Assembly: GCA_964059195.1 (NCBI GenBank)
Contig: CAXKWD010000009.1
Coordinates: 47,897,160-47,961,159 of the forward strand
Direction: 5' to 3'
DNA from: Ectobius pallidus
Lineage: Eukaryota > Arthropoda > Insecta > Blattodea > Ectobiidae
DNA: 64,000 bases
Made by a program: the position numbers and the translations under genes. The stretch's first letter is position 1; each line of letters starts with the position of its first letter. A model generated the notes under the pieces. That model saw nothing but the letters and a program-made list of their open reading frames with translations, had not been told where the DNA came from and ran no database searches. Below are positions 34,207-44,643 of this stretch, in pieces.

Positions 34207-37200
34207 ATGTCGAGTCCAGACGGTTTGACGGCTCTTAAAGCCAAGCGAGTTCCCATTAAGGCCCAGATTACGCGGCAGGTTAATGTCATTAGTAATTTAG
34301 CCATTGAGGATATCACATATCCTGAACTCAAAAAGTATGAGTCTAAGTTAGACGAACTTGCAGCTAAGTTCGACCTTGTGCAGACTGAAATCGACGGTGT
34401 GGATTATTCTGATGCTGAAGAAGCCTATAGGGCAGAAGTCGACGCCGTCATTTCCAGAGGCAACTCTCAGTTGTGTAAATTTCTTCAGGCCTTATCTGAC
34501 AAGGAGGCCCTGGCCCAGCAGGCCCTTGCAGAAAGGCATGCTCAGGCCCAGCTCGCCCTGGCCCGTGAGGAAGCTGAGGCTAAGAGAGCCGAAGCCCACG
34601 CCCAGGCCGAAGCTGCCCAAAGGGCTAAAATAAGACGCTTCGAGTACTTGCAATCGCAATTTCTGCGTCAAATGCAGATTATGCGAGAGTACGAAATCGA
34701 AGATCTCACTACGCTTCATGAGGCGCGCATTCGCCGCTCTGAATTCGTAGAGATCTTCAAGGCCTATAAGTCAGATTATGCTCAGGTGGCCATTGACGAG
34801 GCCTACCAGGATCATGAATTCGACTTTCACGCAGTGGAATCTGATTATTATAAAGTCATCAGTTTCTTTGACTCCATGATAGCTGAAAAGAAACAGCTAT
34901 ATGAACCCGAGCAGGCGCAGACTGCCAGTCAGCGCTCCTCGCTCGACCCTGTCACGCCGTTGTTACCGAAACTCCCCGAAATCCGTCTTCCTCAGTTCAA
35001 TGGGAACCCCTCTGAGTGGATCGAGTTTCGTGACACTTTCTCGTCGTTGGTAATTCAACACAGGCACATTTCGGACATGGACAAGTATCAGTACTTGAAG
35101 TCCTGCCTGTCATCAGAGGTTAGTACGGTCATTCAGAATATTCCTGTCTCTGCTGCGACTTTCCAGGTGGCGTGGCAGACTTTGATTGATAGGTTTGATA
35201 ACGACCGGCTAATCGCCAACACCCATCTGGACAATCTCTTCTCTCCTCCTCAGATTGAGAGGTATTCTGCAGAATCCCTGCAGAAATACCTGGATCATTT
35301 TATAAGCACGGTACATGCTCTGAATTCCCTTAATACAGAAGTGGAGTTGTCAGATCTGATTATTACCAGAATTATCATCGACAAGCTTCCGATGAACCTC
35401 ATCAGAGAATGGGAGTCATCTGTCAAAATAGGGAAGCTCCCTACTCTCAAGGAGTTATTTGTCTTCTTGGAAAGCCGAGTTCGCATACTGCAGATGACTG
35501 ATGCTGCCACGAAAAGTCAGGCTGCTAAGTCAGTTCCGAGCTCTCCGGCTCCTTCCAAGTCAAAGTCTTCTTCTTCGAGGCCTAAATGTCTCTGTTGTCG
35601 TACTGCTGTGCATGACCTGTTTTCATGCAGCGACTTCAGGAGCATGACTTTCGCTCAAAGAGACCAGTTTGTTAGAGACCGCAAACTGTGTCGCGTATGC
35701 CTGTATAGTCAAGGGCATGCCAACAATTGTAGGACTTTTCAGTGCAGGAGATGTGCTGGGAGACATAGCACATTCCTCCACGACCCGACTAGCGATAGTC
35801 ACCAGGCTGCCAACACTGCAGGTGTTATGGCTTCTAGTCAGACCCAGCAGCGCTGCTTGCTTCCTACTGCTATTGTCCGCATCCTGGACTCAGACGGCTC
35901 GCCTGTTGAGGCCACAGCCCTCCTGGATAGCGGTTCAGACTGCAATCTTATTAGCAACAGGCTGTTTAGGCGTCTTGGACTAGCTCCTCATGCGCAGCGG
36001 ACTACGCTAGCGGGAATTTTGTCCACTAATGTTAGCACACATAAGCTAACCAGCATCACGATTCAGTCGCGAGTGACTTCATGGCGCTACAATGCACAGG
36101 CCATTGTCGTTCCGGAGATTTCGGAGAAAAGGTTCCCGAGCTCTTTCATTGAGACGAAAGATTGGAACATTCCTCCGAATCTTCCCTTGGCTGATCCATT
36201 CTTTAGTCGTCCTAAGTGTGTCGATCTACTTCTTGGAGTGGAGATTTGCGCCCAAGTGGTGTGTCCAGGGCAAATTTCCACCTGTGAGTTACCTACGATT
36301 CAGAACTCGCACCTTGGTTGGTACTTCGCCGGGAAACTGCCCTCTGCGCCTTTCCCTTCACAGCGTTGCCATACTTCCAATGGTCATCGACGCCGATCCA
36401 CGGCTAAGCGTTATCTTGACGCAAGCCCCAATGAGCCTGAATGCTCGGAGGCTATGTCTTCCAATTACTCAGCCTTCCTAACTGCAGACTTAAACCATTC
36501 ACCTTCTAAACTTAAGACTTTCGTGGCTAACAGAGTCGCGGACGTCCAAGAATTCACCGCCATTGAATCTTGGTCGCATGTGTCATCTAAGGACAATCCC
36601 GCTGATCTCATCTCTAGGGGAGCCACCCCTTCTGATCTACTTAACAACTCTCTGTGGTGGTCAGGCCCTTCTTGGCTTACTGCCGACTCCACTCAGTGGC
36701 CCAGTTTGCCCACTGAGCTCGAGTCTTCGTCTCTCCCAGAGGTGAAGATAACAGCGCTAGTCACTATCGAAACCTCTAGCTTAAGCCCATGGCTGACTAA
36801 GTTTTCACATTTGAAAACAATCAGGGTCATGGCTTATGTGCGACGTTTCATTAATAATTACTTGAAACTCAAGTCACCCATCAATGGCCCTTTGTTGCCG
36901 TCAGAGCTTACTGAAGCTTTGCATTCTTGCATTAGAATCATTCAAAGGAATGCTTTCAGAAAGGAAATTCAAGCATTGTCTTCCTCGCAAGATTTGCCTT
37001 CTTCTAGTAAGATCCGGCAACTATGCCCCTTTATTCAGGATAACATCCTGCGTGTAGGTGGACGTCTAAGTCGGTCCAACCTACCCTTTGACAACAAGCA
37101 TCAGATATTACTTCCTGCAGAGCATGCTTTCACCAGGCAGTTAGTTCTCCATGTGCACTTGCATCTAGGTCATGCAGGACCTCAGCTAGTCATCTCACAC

Positions 37201-38271
37201 TTGCGAGAGTCGTATTGGATCCCTTGCATTCGCAAGCTGGTTCGCAGTGTACGGAGGCGCTGTAGTGTTTGTTTCCGCTTTGAGGCTCAGGCTTTTCAGC
37301 AAAAGATGGCTGATCTGCCTCCTGAGAGAGTAAATCCTCTCCCTCCTTTCACAAACTCTAGTGTGGACTACGCCGGTCCATTCTCTCTCAAGTTTGGTGG
37401 CCCGCGGTCCAAGGTGACTACTAAAGCCTACGTTGCTATTTTTGTCTGCATGTCCACGAAAGCCGTACACGTTGAGCTAGTGACTTCGCTCACCTCACGT
37501 GCCTTCCTGGCGGCATTGTCAAGGTTCACAAGTCGTCGTGGAATTCCAAGTTCAATCACTTGTGATAATGGTAGAAACTTTGTCGGAGCCCACGCCGACC
37601 TGCAGAACCTCTCTAGGCTTTTGATGTCATCAGAACATCACTCCGCAGTGCAAGACGCCACTGCGCATTTGAACATTCATTGGCGTTTCTTGCCTCCTCA
37701 CTCTCCACACATGGGAGGGCTTCATGAGGCGGCAGTACGCTCTTTGAAGTTCCACTTGAAGAGGATGTCCTCGTCCTGTAAGTACACTTACGAGGAGATG
37801 TCTACTGTTCTCACACAAATTGAGTCATTCTTGAATTCACGTCCTTTGATGTCGTTATCTGAGGACGTGGATGACTTTGGATATTTGTCTCCCGGCCACT
37901 TTCTTATTGGCAAGCCCATTGTGTCGGTGCCCAGTCCTGACCTCTCTGGTGGGTACAGCCTGCGTTCCCGTTGGAACCATCTTCAGCAGATGGTCACTTG
38001 TATTTGGAAGAAGTGGTCCGTGGATTATCTCCACACGCTACAGCGTCGTGCAAGGTGGCATAAGGTACTGCCAGACGTTCCTTTGGGTACCCCTGTATTG
38101 GTTCTCGAGGACAATGTACCTCCTCATAGGTGGGTGCTTGGTCTGGTGCACCAAGTACACCCAGGCCCAGACGGCCTTGTCAGAGTTGTCACTGTGCGCA
38201 CTGTCTCAGGCACTTATAAGAGGCCCCTCATCAAGTTGGCTCCTCTGCCTGTCAGTGAAGAGGGACAGTGA
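34207..38271 (+). CDS. BEL/Pao Gag-protease-integrase polyprotein with RT deleted in frame
   Basis: A 1354-residue frame. Residues 1-250 are Gag with a helical Ala/Glu-rich segment. At 254-420 lies the Pao-type Gag domain (PKLPEIRLPQFNG...WIEFRDTF). Cys/His knuckles follow at about 455-535 (CLCC, CRVC, CRRC). The aspartic protease signature ALLDSGSDCNLI is near 570. Soon after NSHLGWYFAGKLP (about 705) the usual RT, including any YADD-type box, is absent. The frame resumes near 768 with SPSKLKTFVANRV and NPADLISRG, the tail of RNase H. Integrase follows with its zinc motif (HLHLGHAG, CSVC), DYAGPF, TCDNGRNFVGA and GGLHEAAV holding the Asp, Asp, Glu triad. A terminal domain (SPGHFLIGKPI) ends it. 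Typical family length is several hundred residues more. The junction keeps the frame. Confidence 0.9.
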   Translation: MSSPDGLTALKAKRVPIKAQITRQVNVISNLAIEDITYPELKKYESKLDELAAKFDLVQTEIDGVDYSDAEEAYRAEVDAVISRGNSQLCKFLQALSDKEALAQQALAERHAQAQLALAREEAEAKRAEAHAQAEAAQRAKIRRFEYLQSQFLRQMQIMREYEIEDLTTLHEARIRRSEFVEIFKAYKSDYAQVAIDEAYQDHEFDFHAVESDYYKVISFFDSMIAEKKQLYEPEQAQTASQRSSLDPVTPLLPKLPEIRLPQFNGNPSEWIEFRDTFSSLVIQHRHISDMDKYQYLKSCLSSEVSTVIQNIPVSAATFQVAWQTLIDRFDNDRLIANTHLDNLFSPPQIERYSAESLQKYLDHFISTVHALNSLNTEVELSDLIITRIIIDKLPMNLIREWESSVKIGKLPTLKELFVFLESRVRILQMTDAATKSQAAKSVPSSPAPSKSKSSSSRPKCLCCRTAVHDLFSCSDFRSMTFAQRDQFVRDRKLCRVCLYSQGHANNCRTFQCRRCAGRHSTFLHDPTSDSHQAANTAGVMASSQTQQRCLLPTAIVRILDSDGSPVEATALLDSGSDCNLISNRLFRRLGLAPHAQRTTLAGILSTNVSTHKLTSITIQSRVTSWRYNAQAIVVPEISEKRFPSSFIETKDWNIPPNLPLADPFFSRPKCVDLLLGVEICAQVVCPGQISTCELPTIQNSHLGWYFAGKLPSAPFPSQRCHTSNGHRRRSTAKRYLDASPNEPECSEAMSSNYSAFLTADLNHSPSKLKTFVANRVADVQEFTAIESWSHVSSKDNPADLISRGATPSDLLNNSLWWSGPSWLTADSTQWPSLPTELESSSLPEVKITALVTIETSSLSPWLTKFSHLKTIRVMAYVRRFINNYLKLKSPINGPLLPSELTEALHSCIRIIQRNAFRKEIQALSSSQDLPSSSKIRQLCPFIQDNILRVGGRLSRSNLPFDNKHQILLPAEHAFTRQLVLHVHLHLGHAGPQLVISHLRESYWIPCIRKLVRSVRRRCSVCFRFEAQAFQQKMADLPPERVNPLPPFTNSSVDYAGPFSLKFGGPRSKVTTKAYVAIFVCMSTKAVHVELVTSLTSRAFLAALSRFTSRRGIPSSITCDNGRNFVGAHADLQNLSRLLMSSEHHSAVQDATAHLNIHWRFLPPHSPHMGGLHEAAVRSLKFHLKRMSSSCKYTYEEMSTVLTQIESFLNSRPLMSLSEDVDDFGYLSPGHFLIGKPIVSVPSPDLSGGYSLRSRWNHLQQMVTCIWKKWSVDYLHTLQRRARWHKVLPDVPLGTPVLVLEDNVPPHRWVLGLVHQVHPGPDGLVRVVTVRTVSGTYKRPLIKLAPLPVSEEGQ

Positions 38272-38436
38272 CACCTGCTTTCATTCAGAGTGCTGATGCC
38301 GGACGCATCCCACTCCACCGATTTTGACTTTATTGCGACTTGATAGTTGTTTTGGCCTCGAATCCTTGCATTCACGAATTTGCTTGACGTCACATTCTGT
38401 TAGATAATTTCACGAGCGAAATTATCGCGGGCAATA

Positions 38437-39676
38437 TGTTCCGTCCAGCATTCGTGTCTGGCCGGATTTGAGGCATTAGCTGGTTTCGCGAGGTCATTCG
38501 CCGTGTTGCTATGGCAACAGGCTTGTGTCTTCGTTTGTTTTATTTTTCTTGTTGTGTCTTCAATATAATTTTAAATATGTTTACTTATCTGTTTGTTCTT
38601 TCTCCCATCAATTCTCATAAGAAATAACATTTGACTGTCGCATCTTTCATTTTTTGGATAGTCATGTTATAATCTCCAACCCAAAGTTTCAGTCTGATTA
38701 TTTTTTAGTATATTTTATTCATAATTTTGTGTTTTTAAAGAAACAATTCAGTTTTTAAGTAATGCTATTAATTCTCTTATTTATGTTTTAGTATTTTAAT
38801 GTAACTTAATTGATTTATTTCCAAGATTAATTATTTATTGTTTTTCTTGGCCAATGGGATTCTTGCTTTACGTCACATGTCGTGACGTCTGTCATTCTTG
38901 CTATTCATTCTTATTCACTCGTTCGAAGTTTTCGCCAGGCTAGTTTTCAGTTCAGAATTCTGAATCTAGTTATTATTGTCGAGCTGGGAATTTGAAGTTT
39001 CCCAGCCCTAGTTATTGCAGAGACGCAATTTAGTACATTCATCAAAGTAATTTATTTGTGATTTAATTACAAATGTGTGAAGCCAAGTTTTTTACTTCCC
39101 TGATCAAACCGTATGGACTTGAATGCGTAACTCATTAAGTAAAAGGATTTACTGTAAGTACTGCTGTGAAGTGAATATTTCAGAGTGCTTAATTTTAGTT
39201 GCAGTGTCGAAGCAACATCTAAAGGTTCTTCTTTTCGGTCGAAGCAGCAAGTCGACCTTAAAATAATTTGCTGATAGTGCGCATTTACTTCAAGAATAGT
39301 GAAATTCTTTCTCAGTCGTCCGAGCAAGCGCGACTATAAAAATTGCTCTGCTCTGGTCCTCCGAGCTATTCATCAGTCTTATAAGGCAAGCATGCCTTAT
39401 TTTCCAGAAGGAGCTTACTAAGTCGTCTCCCCTTGACTTCATCAACATTTCATCTTCTTCGGCACCGCTAGGAAGAGGAATTTATTTGTAAAGCAAGATA
39501 CAAAATTCCATCTTGTATTTTAAAGGGTCTATTTATCATTTTGTCCATTGTGCTCTTTGTATCTTTCAAGGGGCTCAATAAATGTATTTAAACTTGACTT
39601 AGTGTAGCATCCTTCAAACCGGAGAGGTTTCCCCGTGTCCCTATTTCGCCTGCGAGCTACCGTGGGAGCGGGAACA
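38437..39676 (+). repeat. 3' LTR of the BEL/Pao element
   Basis: Identical by eye to 32434-33673 over 1240 bp. No long polypurine tract is obvious just before it (the preceding bases are GCGGGCAATA). Confidence 0.93.
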
Positions 39677-40109
39677 CTAACGACTGACTTTTTTTATTGT
39701 TGTGTTATCTTGAAGATACTACTTCTCTTGTGTTATTCAAGTGATTATATTTTGGAAAAGTAATTATCTACCTTTCCTATTATTCAAAATAACATTACTG
39801 TTTTCTGTCACACCCGGAACGCAAAAACATGTAAAAGTTTGTTTAATAGTGGATATATGTATGACAGCATGTTACTGATTCCCAGAAGTGAGGTTAAACA
39901 ACATGCTCTACAACTTTCAATAACAATTTTTTTTAATATCTGCAATGCAACTAGCTTAAAAGTGTGTTCTGGGTGTGACATCTCCAATATATTGGTTGCT
40001 TGGCTCTCCACTTCTAATTACAGTATTTTTATATCTTATCACAGAAGAGTTCTAATTAAAAACAAAGAAATTCAGGGACAAAATGAAGTAGAATGAAGAT
40101 GTTCATGAG

Positions 40110-40490
40110 GAACATTAAAGGAAATAGCGGCAGAGGGATAAAGAAAGAATACTGAAAGCAAAACGAGCAATAAACCGTGATGGAAAAGCCCTTCAGAGGG
40201 AGACAGCCACGTCACAGCCGGAGAAAGTGAAGAAATCTAAGTCATCTGATATTATCTGAACTCCCAAAAAAGTCCTTATCAATCTAGGCACTCTTTAGGA
40301 AAAGCAATTTGTAAAGTTTGCGGCATTAAAAAGGAATTTTATGCTGAAGTGAGAGAAGTTGACTACAAGAATGATAAACTATTGCTCAAATATATGCAAC
40401 CATCAGGAAAAACCTTGGATTTGGCCAATTAAAGAAGATCATTCACATAAAAGTATGTCTGTGATCGTTCCCAAAGTCAGAACACAAAAA
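40110..40490 (+). pseudogene. Decayed protein frame of DNA transposon 2
   Basis: In shifting frames one reads a basic stretch (KERILKAKRAINRDGKALQRE), a stop, then SRHSLGKAICKV, and after another shift KPWIWPIKEDHSHKSMSVIVPKV. The LGKA-x-x-KV and WxWP...ED...I-x-x-KV words also occur in the proteins of DNA transposon 3 (TLGKATSKV; WKWPQNKCEIFYIKDMIIRKV). This supports kinship of the two elements. Several stops and frameshifts make it inert. Confidence 0.5.
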
Positions 40491-41782
40491 TTACCATAAT
40501 TAATTACAGAGGTCAATTTGTTTTCAGTTCTTCGGCAAAATTCTGCTTAAACATTACTAAACAGTCGTAAAACAGAGACTATGTGTAAACAAATAAAGTA
40601 TTGCAATAAATAGTTTCAAAGATGAATTTAATTCTCACTTGTCCTTTTTTGTCACACCCAGAACATTTTCAAAAATTTCGTTCATCTATAAAAATGTAAA
40701 TAATATTTAAAACCTTTACATATTCCATTTAAGAAACTTCCACCTTAACTAAAATAAAATTCTATTTGTCTCTTTGATTAACCATAGAACAGAGTTTTTA
40801 CTTTTTCTATGTTCATATCTAAAAGCACTGGACAATTCAGTCACACCCAGAACAGTAAGTATTTTTTTTTATTATTGCTTTCCAGTATTTGTATAAATCT
40901 GAAATTTTGTGAACAACAACATTAGCAGCTCAGGATTACATAATAAAAATTAGAAAACTATAGGTTCATAAACTTAATTATTATAAAATGATAAACTTCT
41001 TAAATAAGCTCAAAAGTGTCACACCCAGAACTGTGGAATGACCCTTCTACTCCTACCATACTATTTAAGGTTGTTGATGCGCTTTCAGCTGAATGTGACA
41101 GTCATCCTCAGCAGTTGACTCTTCTGTTGTCAGCAGTGTTAACAAACTTCATAACATCACTACAAAATGAACAAGATTCTAGAATCAAGTCTAATCATCT
41201 TATTATCCAACTGCAGCTTGAAAATGACCTCACAAAATACAGTGAACTTGTATATCTCAATAGATTACCCAAAACCTTATAATTAATTACCAAACACAAT
41301 GCATAGAAGAGATTAGTAATATCAAATTTTTAGGATTAGGGTCATTCCATGGTAACTCACGTTACAAAGTGACAGACAATAGCTTATAAGATTCAGGCTA
41401 TTAATGGAAGAAAAGAATTTCATGGCATTTTTTTGTTTGTTAATACCCTTAATAAGGAATGCTTTACAAATCTGGATCACAACAATTAATAAATTATAAT
41501 ATTTATCAAACGAAAACCTTTGATTATTCTCAGTAACTCGCGTTACATTTCCAGGATATACATTCTGCATATGAATAAAGAATCACAAAAGTCTGCTCTA
41601 CTATAAGTCAGTAGTTGGTGGAAATTTTACACATAATACTAAGAGATCTTATAAGTACTTTAACACAAATAAAAACTTCCACACTGTAGTCAAATAAACA
41701 AAAAATATTATAAATCCGGTAACTCACGTTACAACATATGGTAACTCACGTTACAGTGTCACAACTCACATTCAAACTTAAA

Positions 41783-42996
41783 TTAACCATGAGAATTTAC
41801 TACACCTGGGGGATCCACTTTTCTGATTATCATGTCCTTAATGTAGAATATTTCACATTTATTTTGAGGCCACTTCCATAACTTACCATCTTTCACCATA
41901 ACATTAACCTTATACTCCTTGTTTATAACTTGTGTTATATTTCCCGGGAAATTAAATTCATCTGTTTTACCACCACCCAATCATCCACTTGAAATTCAGG
42001 TCTTGATTTTTTTGTTTTGTTCTTATTTAATTGTGCATCAGATGAAGTAGTGTGTCCTATCACTTCACCATTATTGAGTTCCAAGTAATGAATTTCTTGT
42101 ATACCATTACATTAGTCTCAAAGTTTATTTTTTCTATGAAATTGATACATTTTGTATACTTTCCTAATTAGCAATCAGCTGTAGATTCTACACATACAAA
42201 AAATGCAGGCAAGTTGCTGGTAGTGTCAGGCATTTGATGGACTTATATTGTGAAGAGAATTTATGGCACTGATGAAGTTCTCATGATATCTGCGCCTGCG
42301 AAGACACACATTGTGAGGAAGTTTGTTGGAGAGCATCACATGCTTTGGTCTGAATTCTGCAAACTTACTTTTCCCAATCACTTTGCCATTTTCTTTACAA
42401 AACATGCATGAGCTTCTTTCAATTAAAACATTAAATGTGGTATTTACAGCTTATGCTTACCATTCTTATCTCTTACAGTCACAAGATCTTTCCGTCCTGA
42501 AGCCTGTCTGCTGTGCTGATATCGTCCCTTTCATAGAAATTTGAACTGCACTAATTATTATGGCACTTATTTTTGCTTTAGGTCTTTCCATTGCTAATGG
42601 TACAACAAATGTATGATATAACCTTTTAATAACAGTGCTCTTTTTTCTGGGTGACGATGCAAGTGCATGTTTTACTTTGGAGGTGGCTTTCCCCAAGGTA
42701 GACATATTTTTAAACAGAGGAGTTCCAGATCTGCTTGGTGTGGTATTTACTTTATCACAAGATGCTTCCTTTAGTTGCTTTCTGTATTTAGCTACTCTTT
42801 CTCTTACACACTGCTTCTTTTCTATGGTAATCCTTTTATGTTCCCTTTTGTTAAAACGTTTTCCCTGTTCCTTCTTCTTCTCCCTGTATCTTTTCATTGT
42901 CTCCTTGTGTTTTCTTTTGTATTCCTTATATTTTCCCTCATTCTTTATCTTTTCTCTTCTTCTTTTCATCTTTCCAGCTGCAGATTTGGAACACAC
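41783..42996 (-). pseudogene. Deleted transposon protein of DNA transposon 3
   Basis: From ATG at 42996 a 176-codon frame is extremely basic: repeated KRRREKIK, KETMKRYREKKKEQ and RERVAKYRKQL, then TLGKATSKVKHALASSPRKK. This combination is common in proteins of Sola-like elements (from memory). A separate frame at 41783-41980, following EFQVDDWVV with a frameshift, gives EFNFPGNITQV and WKWPQNKCEIFYIKDMIIRKV. That is the small beta-rich C-terminal domain also glimpsed in DNA transposons 1 and 2. The catalytic middle is missing. Confidence 0.55.
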
Positions 42997-43180
42997 TTTT
43001 ATTCGTGATGACTACCAGTAGGTAATAGCAGACTGACTGAAATAGCTTCTTCCCCATATAGGCCTTTATGTAACATATAAAGGTAAATGAACATTAACCT
43101 GTTGCATAAATTGTTAAATAAGTATTTTTTAAAAATTTAGAATAATTCGGAATATGACAATGGTAACTCACGTTACTTAA

Positions 43181-44643
43181 AGGAAAAGTAAACTAAAAAT
43201 TCAGTATCATTTTCTTCATACGGATTGAAAGAAAATGTTTTTAAGAAATGATATTCACTGTTAGAAATGTTTTACACCTTCACATTTAATCACAAAATGA
43301 ATATATTTATTGTAAAGCGATGGGCGCGTGACGTCACGCTTGACGAAGGCTTGGCTCAGTCTCGCCCGGTGAAAGACATTTCACAGTATTCTGTCTACTG
43401 TTACAGTTTTTTAGTGAGTATCTGTTCAAACAATGGTTTATTGTTGTGTTGTGGGGTGTACAAACTCATCGTCGAAGAGTGATAACACACTTAAAATATC
43501 TTTTCATCGATTTCCCAACAGAGATAAGTCATCCGAACGTAAATAAGCAATGGCTGATAAAAATAAAAAGAGAAAAATTTGTTCCTACTAAATACAGTAC
43601 GGTTTGTTCACAACATTTTGAAGAAAATGATACCGAGCTTTCGGTACAGTTACGAAAACAGTTATCTGGAGAAACCCCCGCAATCTGTTTAAAAAAGAAG
43701 TGCTGTGCCATCACTTCTTTTGCGTGGGAAATCTGAAACACCGCCAATGAAGTAAAGAAAATCGTCGTACTCGAGGAAGAAGGAAATGAGAGAGTTATTG
43801 CAAGATTTGAACAGTAATCCTTCAGTATCCGGGAATGGACAAATCATGAATGTGGAATCTAGTATTTATGACGAAAATTCAGTTTCTAACAGCGTAGGCG
43901 TTCAGTGTGAACTAGGAAATGAAACTTATGTCAATGTTTGCACAGATTCATTGAATGTTTCTTCTAGAAATTGTGATTTGGATTAGATAGCTCTTTTAGC
44001 ATTTCAGAAATTTCTACTACCGCAAAAGATGATTCTGAATCTGAATGTGACTCTGTTCGTATCTTGAAAAAATATTTTGTTTTTGAACTGTATTAGATCT
44101 AAGTATTAACTGATAACGCCTGGCAACTAGTGTATCTTTATTTATAATAACGCTATCGAATGAGCAATGTCATGTTATACAGTCTACAACCCCCTTCTGT
44201 TCACAAATTACTTCACAGTCCCAACAACACACACTTTCGTGGCCCGTTTTCATATGTATACACAGCCCACATTTACACTATTCCGTATTCTCTTTTCTTC
44301 CTTGCAATTCTTTAAATAATTCCTTGTCATTTTCTTTTCGTGTGATATTAATTTGTGAATACCGAGATTTGTCCTTAGAAGGTAACATTGCAGGCATCTC
44401 TGTCAACAACAAACACAAATGAGACTTGGTGGTGTATTAGAAACACACGCTCGAGCATTACAGCAGCTGTTGTCCTGCTAGCGAGTTAGTCAGGTGTGAC
44501 GTCACAGCAGCTTTTCACTTCACCCGTACAAGGCGTAATATTGGGCACCTGAAGTTCACGAGATCACCATTCGTTTCGTAATTCAAAGCTCCGTGCGATG
44601 AGATTAAAATAAGAAAATGGTATTTTTTTAGTTTACCCTTCCT
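43181..44643 (+). mobile_element. Kolobok-like DNA transposon carrying a THAP gene, nested in DNA transposon 3
   Basis: Left end AGGAAAAGTAAACTAAAAA and right end, inverted, AGGAAGGGTAAACTAAAAA, with CATTTTCTT shared further in. The left flank is TTAA (43177-43180) and the right ATAA (44644-44647), one base from TTAA. TTAA duplications and THAP-bearing proteins are features of the Kolobok superfamily (from memory). Inside is a frameshifted THAP gene. CRE-like TGACGTCA words occur near both ends (43329-43336 and 44499-44506). Confidence 0.65.
43433..44093 (+). pseudogene. THAP-domain protein gene, frameshifted
   Basis: From ATG at 43433 the frame encodes MVYCCVVGCTNSSSKS and ISFHRFPNRDK, the first Cys pair and FHRFP of a THAP domain. 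A shift near 43528-43531 is then needed to continue NKQWLIKIKREKFVPTKY and TVCSQHFEEND, which hold the invariant Trp and the closing Cys-x2-His. After LSGETPAICLKKK the frame ends at 43736. Further coding-like pieces follow in two frames: LQDLNSNPSVSG...NETYVNVCTDS to 43985, then SISEISTTAKDDSESE to 44093. So the protein once ran about 210 residues and has at least two shifts. No catalytic domain is present. Confidence 0.7.

Larger units (their letters stand above)
32434..39676 (+). mobile_element. BEL/Pao LTR retrotransposon lacking RT, LTRs identical, CTAAC duplication
   Basis: Two 1240-bp LTRs (32434-33673 and 38437-39676) start TGTTCC and end GGGAACA. I saw no difference between them reading side by side. 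The 5-bp repeat CTAAC flanks the element at 32429-32433 and 39677-39681. One long frame encodes Gag, protease, the end of RNase H and integrase; the RT region is missing by deletion. The insertion is recent, so the missing enzyme was presumably supplied by a full-length relative. Confidence 0.93.
32203..41044 (+). mobile_element. DNA transposon 2 (Sola-like), GGGTCATTCCA ends, TTCT duplication, split by a BEL/Pao element
   Basis: The left end GGGTCATTCCATG is at 32203; the right end, inverted GGGTCATTCCACAG, closes at 41044. TTCT flanks it at 32199-32202 and 41045-41048. Without the BEL/Pao element and its CTAAC duplication the unit is about 1.6 kb. The right part carries five copies of TCACACCCAGAAC (39808-39820 with one change, 39966-39978 inverted, 40652-40664, 40841-40853, 41019-41031), the last touching the terminal repeat. 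A decayed protein frame (40110-40490) relates it to DNA transposon 3. Confidence 0.85.

Noticed and set aside
41046..41281. Open frame reading ...LFKVVDALSAECDSHPQQL... just after DNA transposon 2
   Set aside because: Fairly protein-like and about 78 codons, but it begins inside the transposon end, has no splice site or recognised motif, and stops directly before the RT fragment. Kept only as a curiosity.
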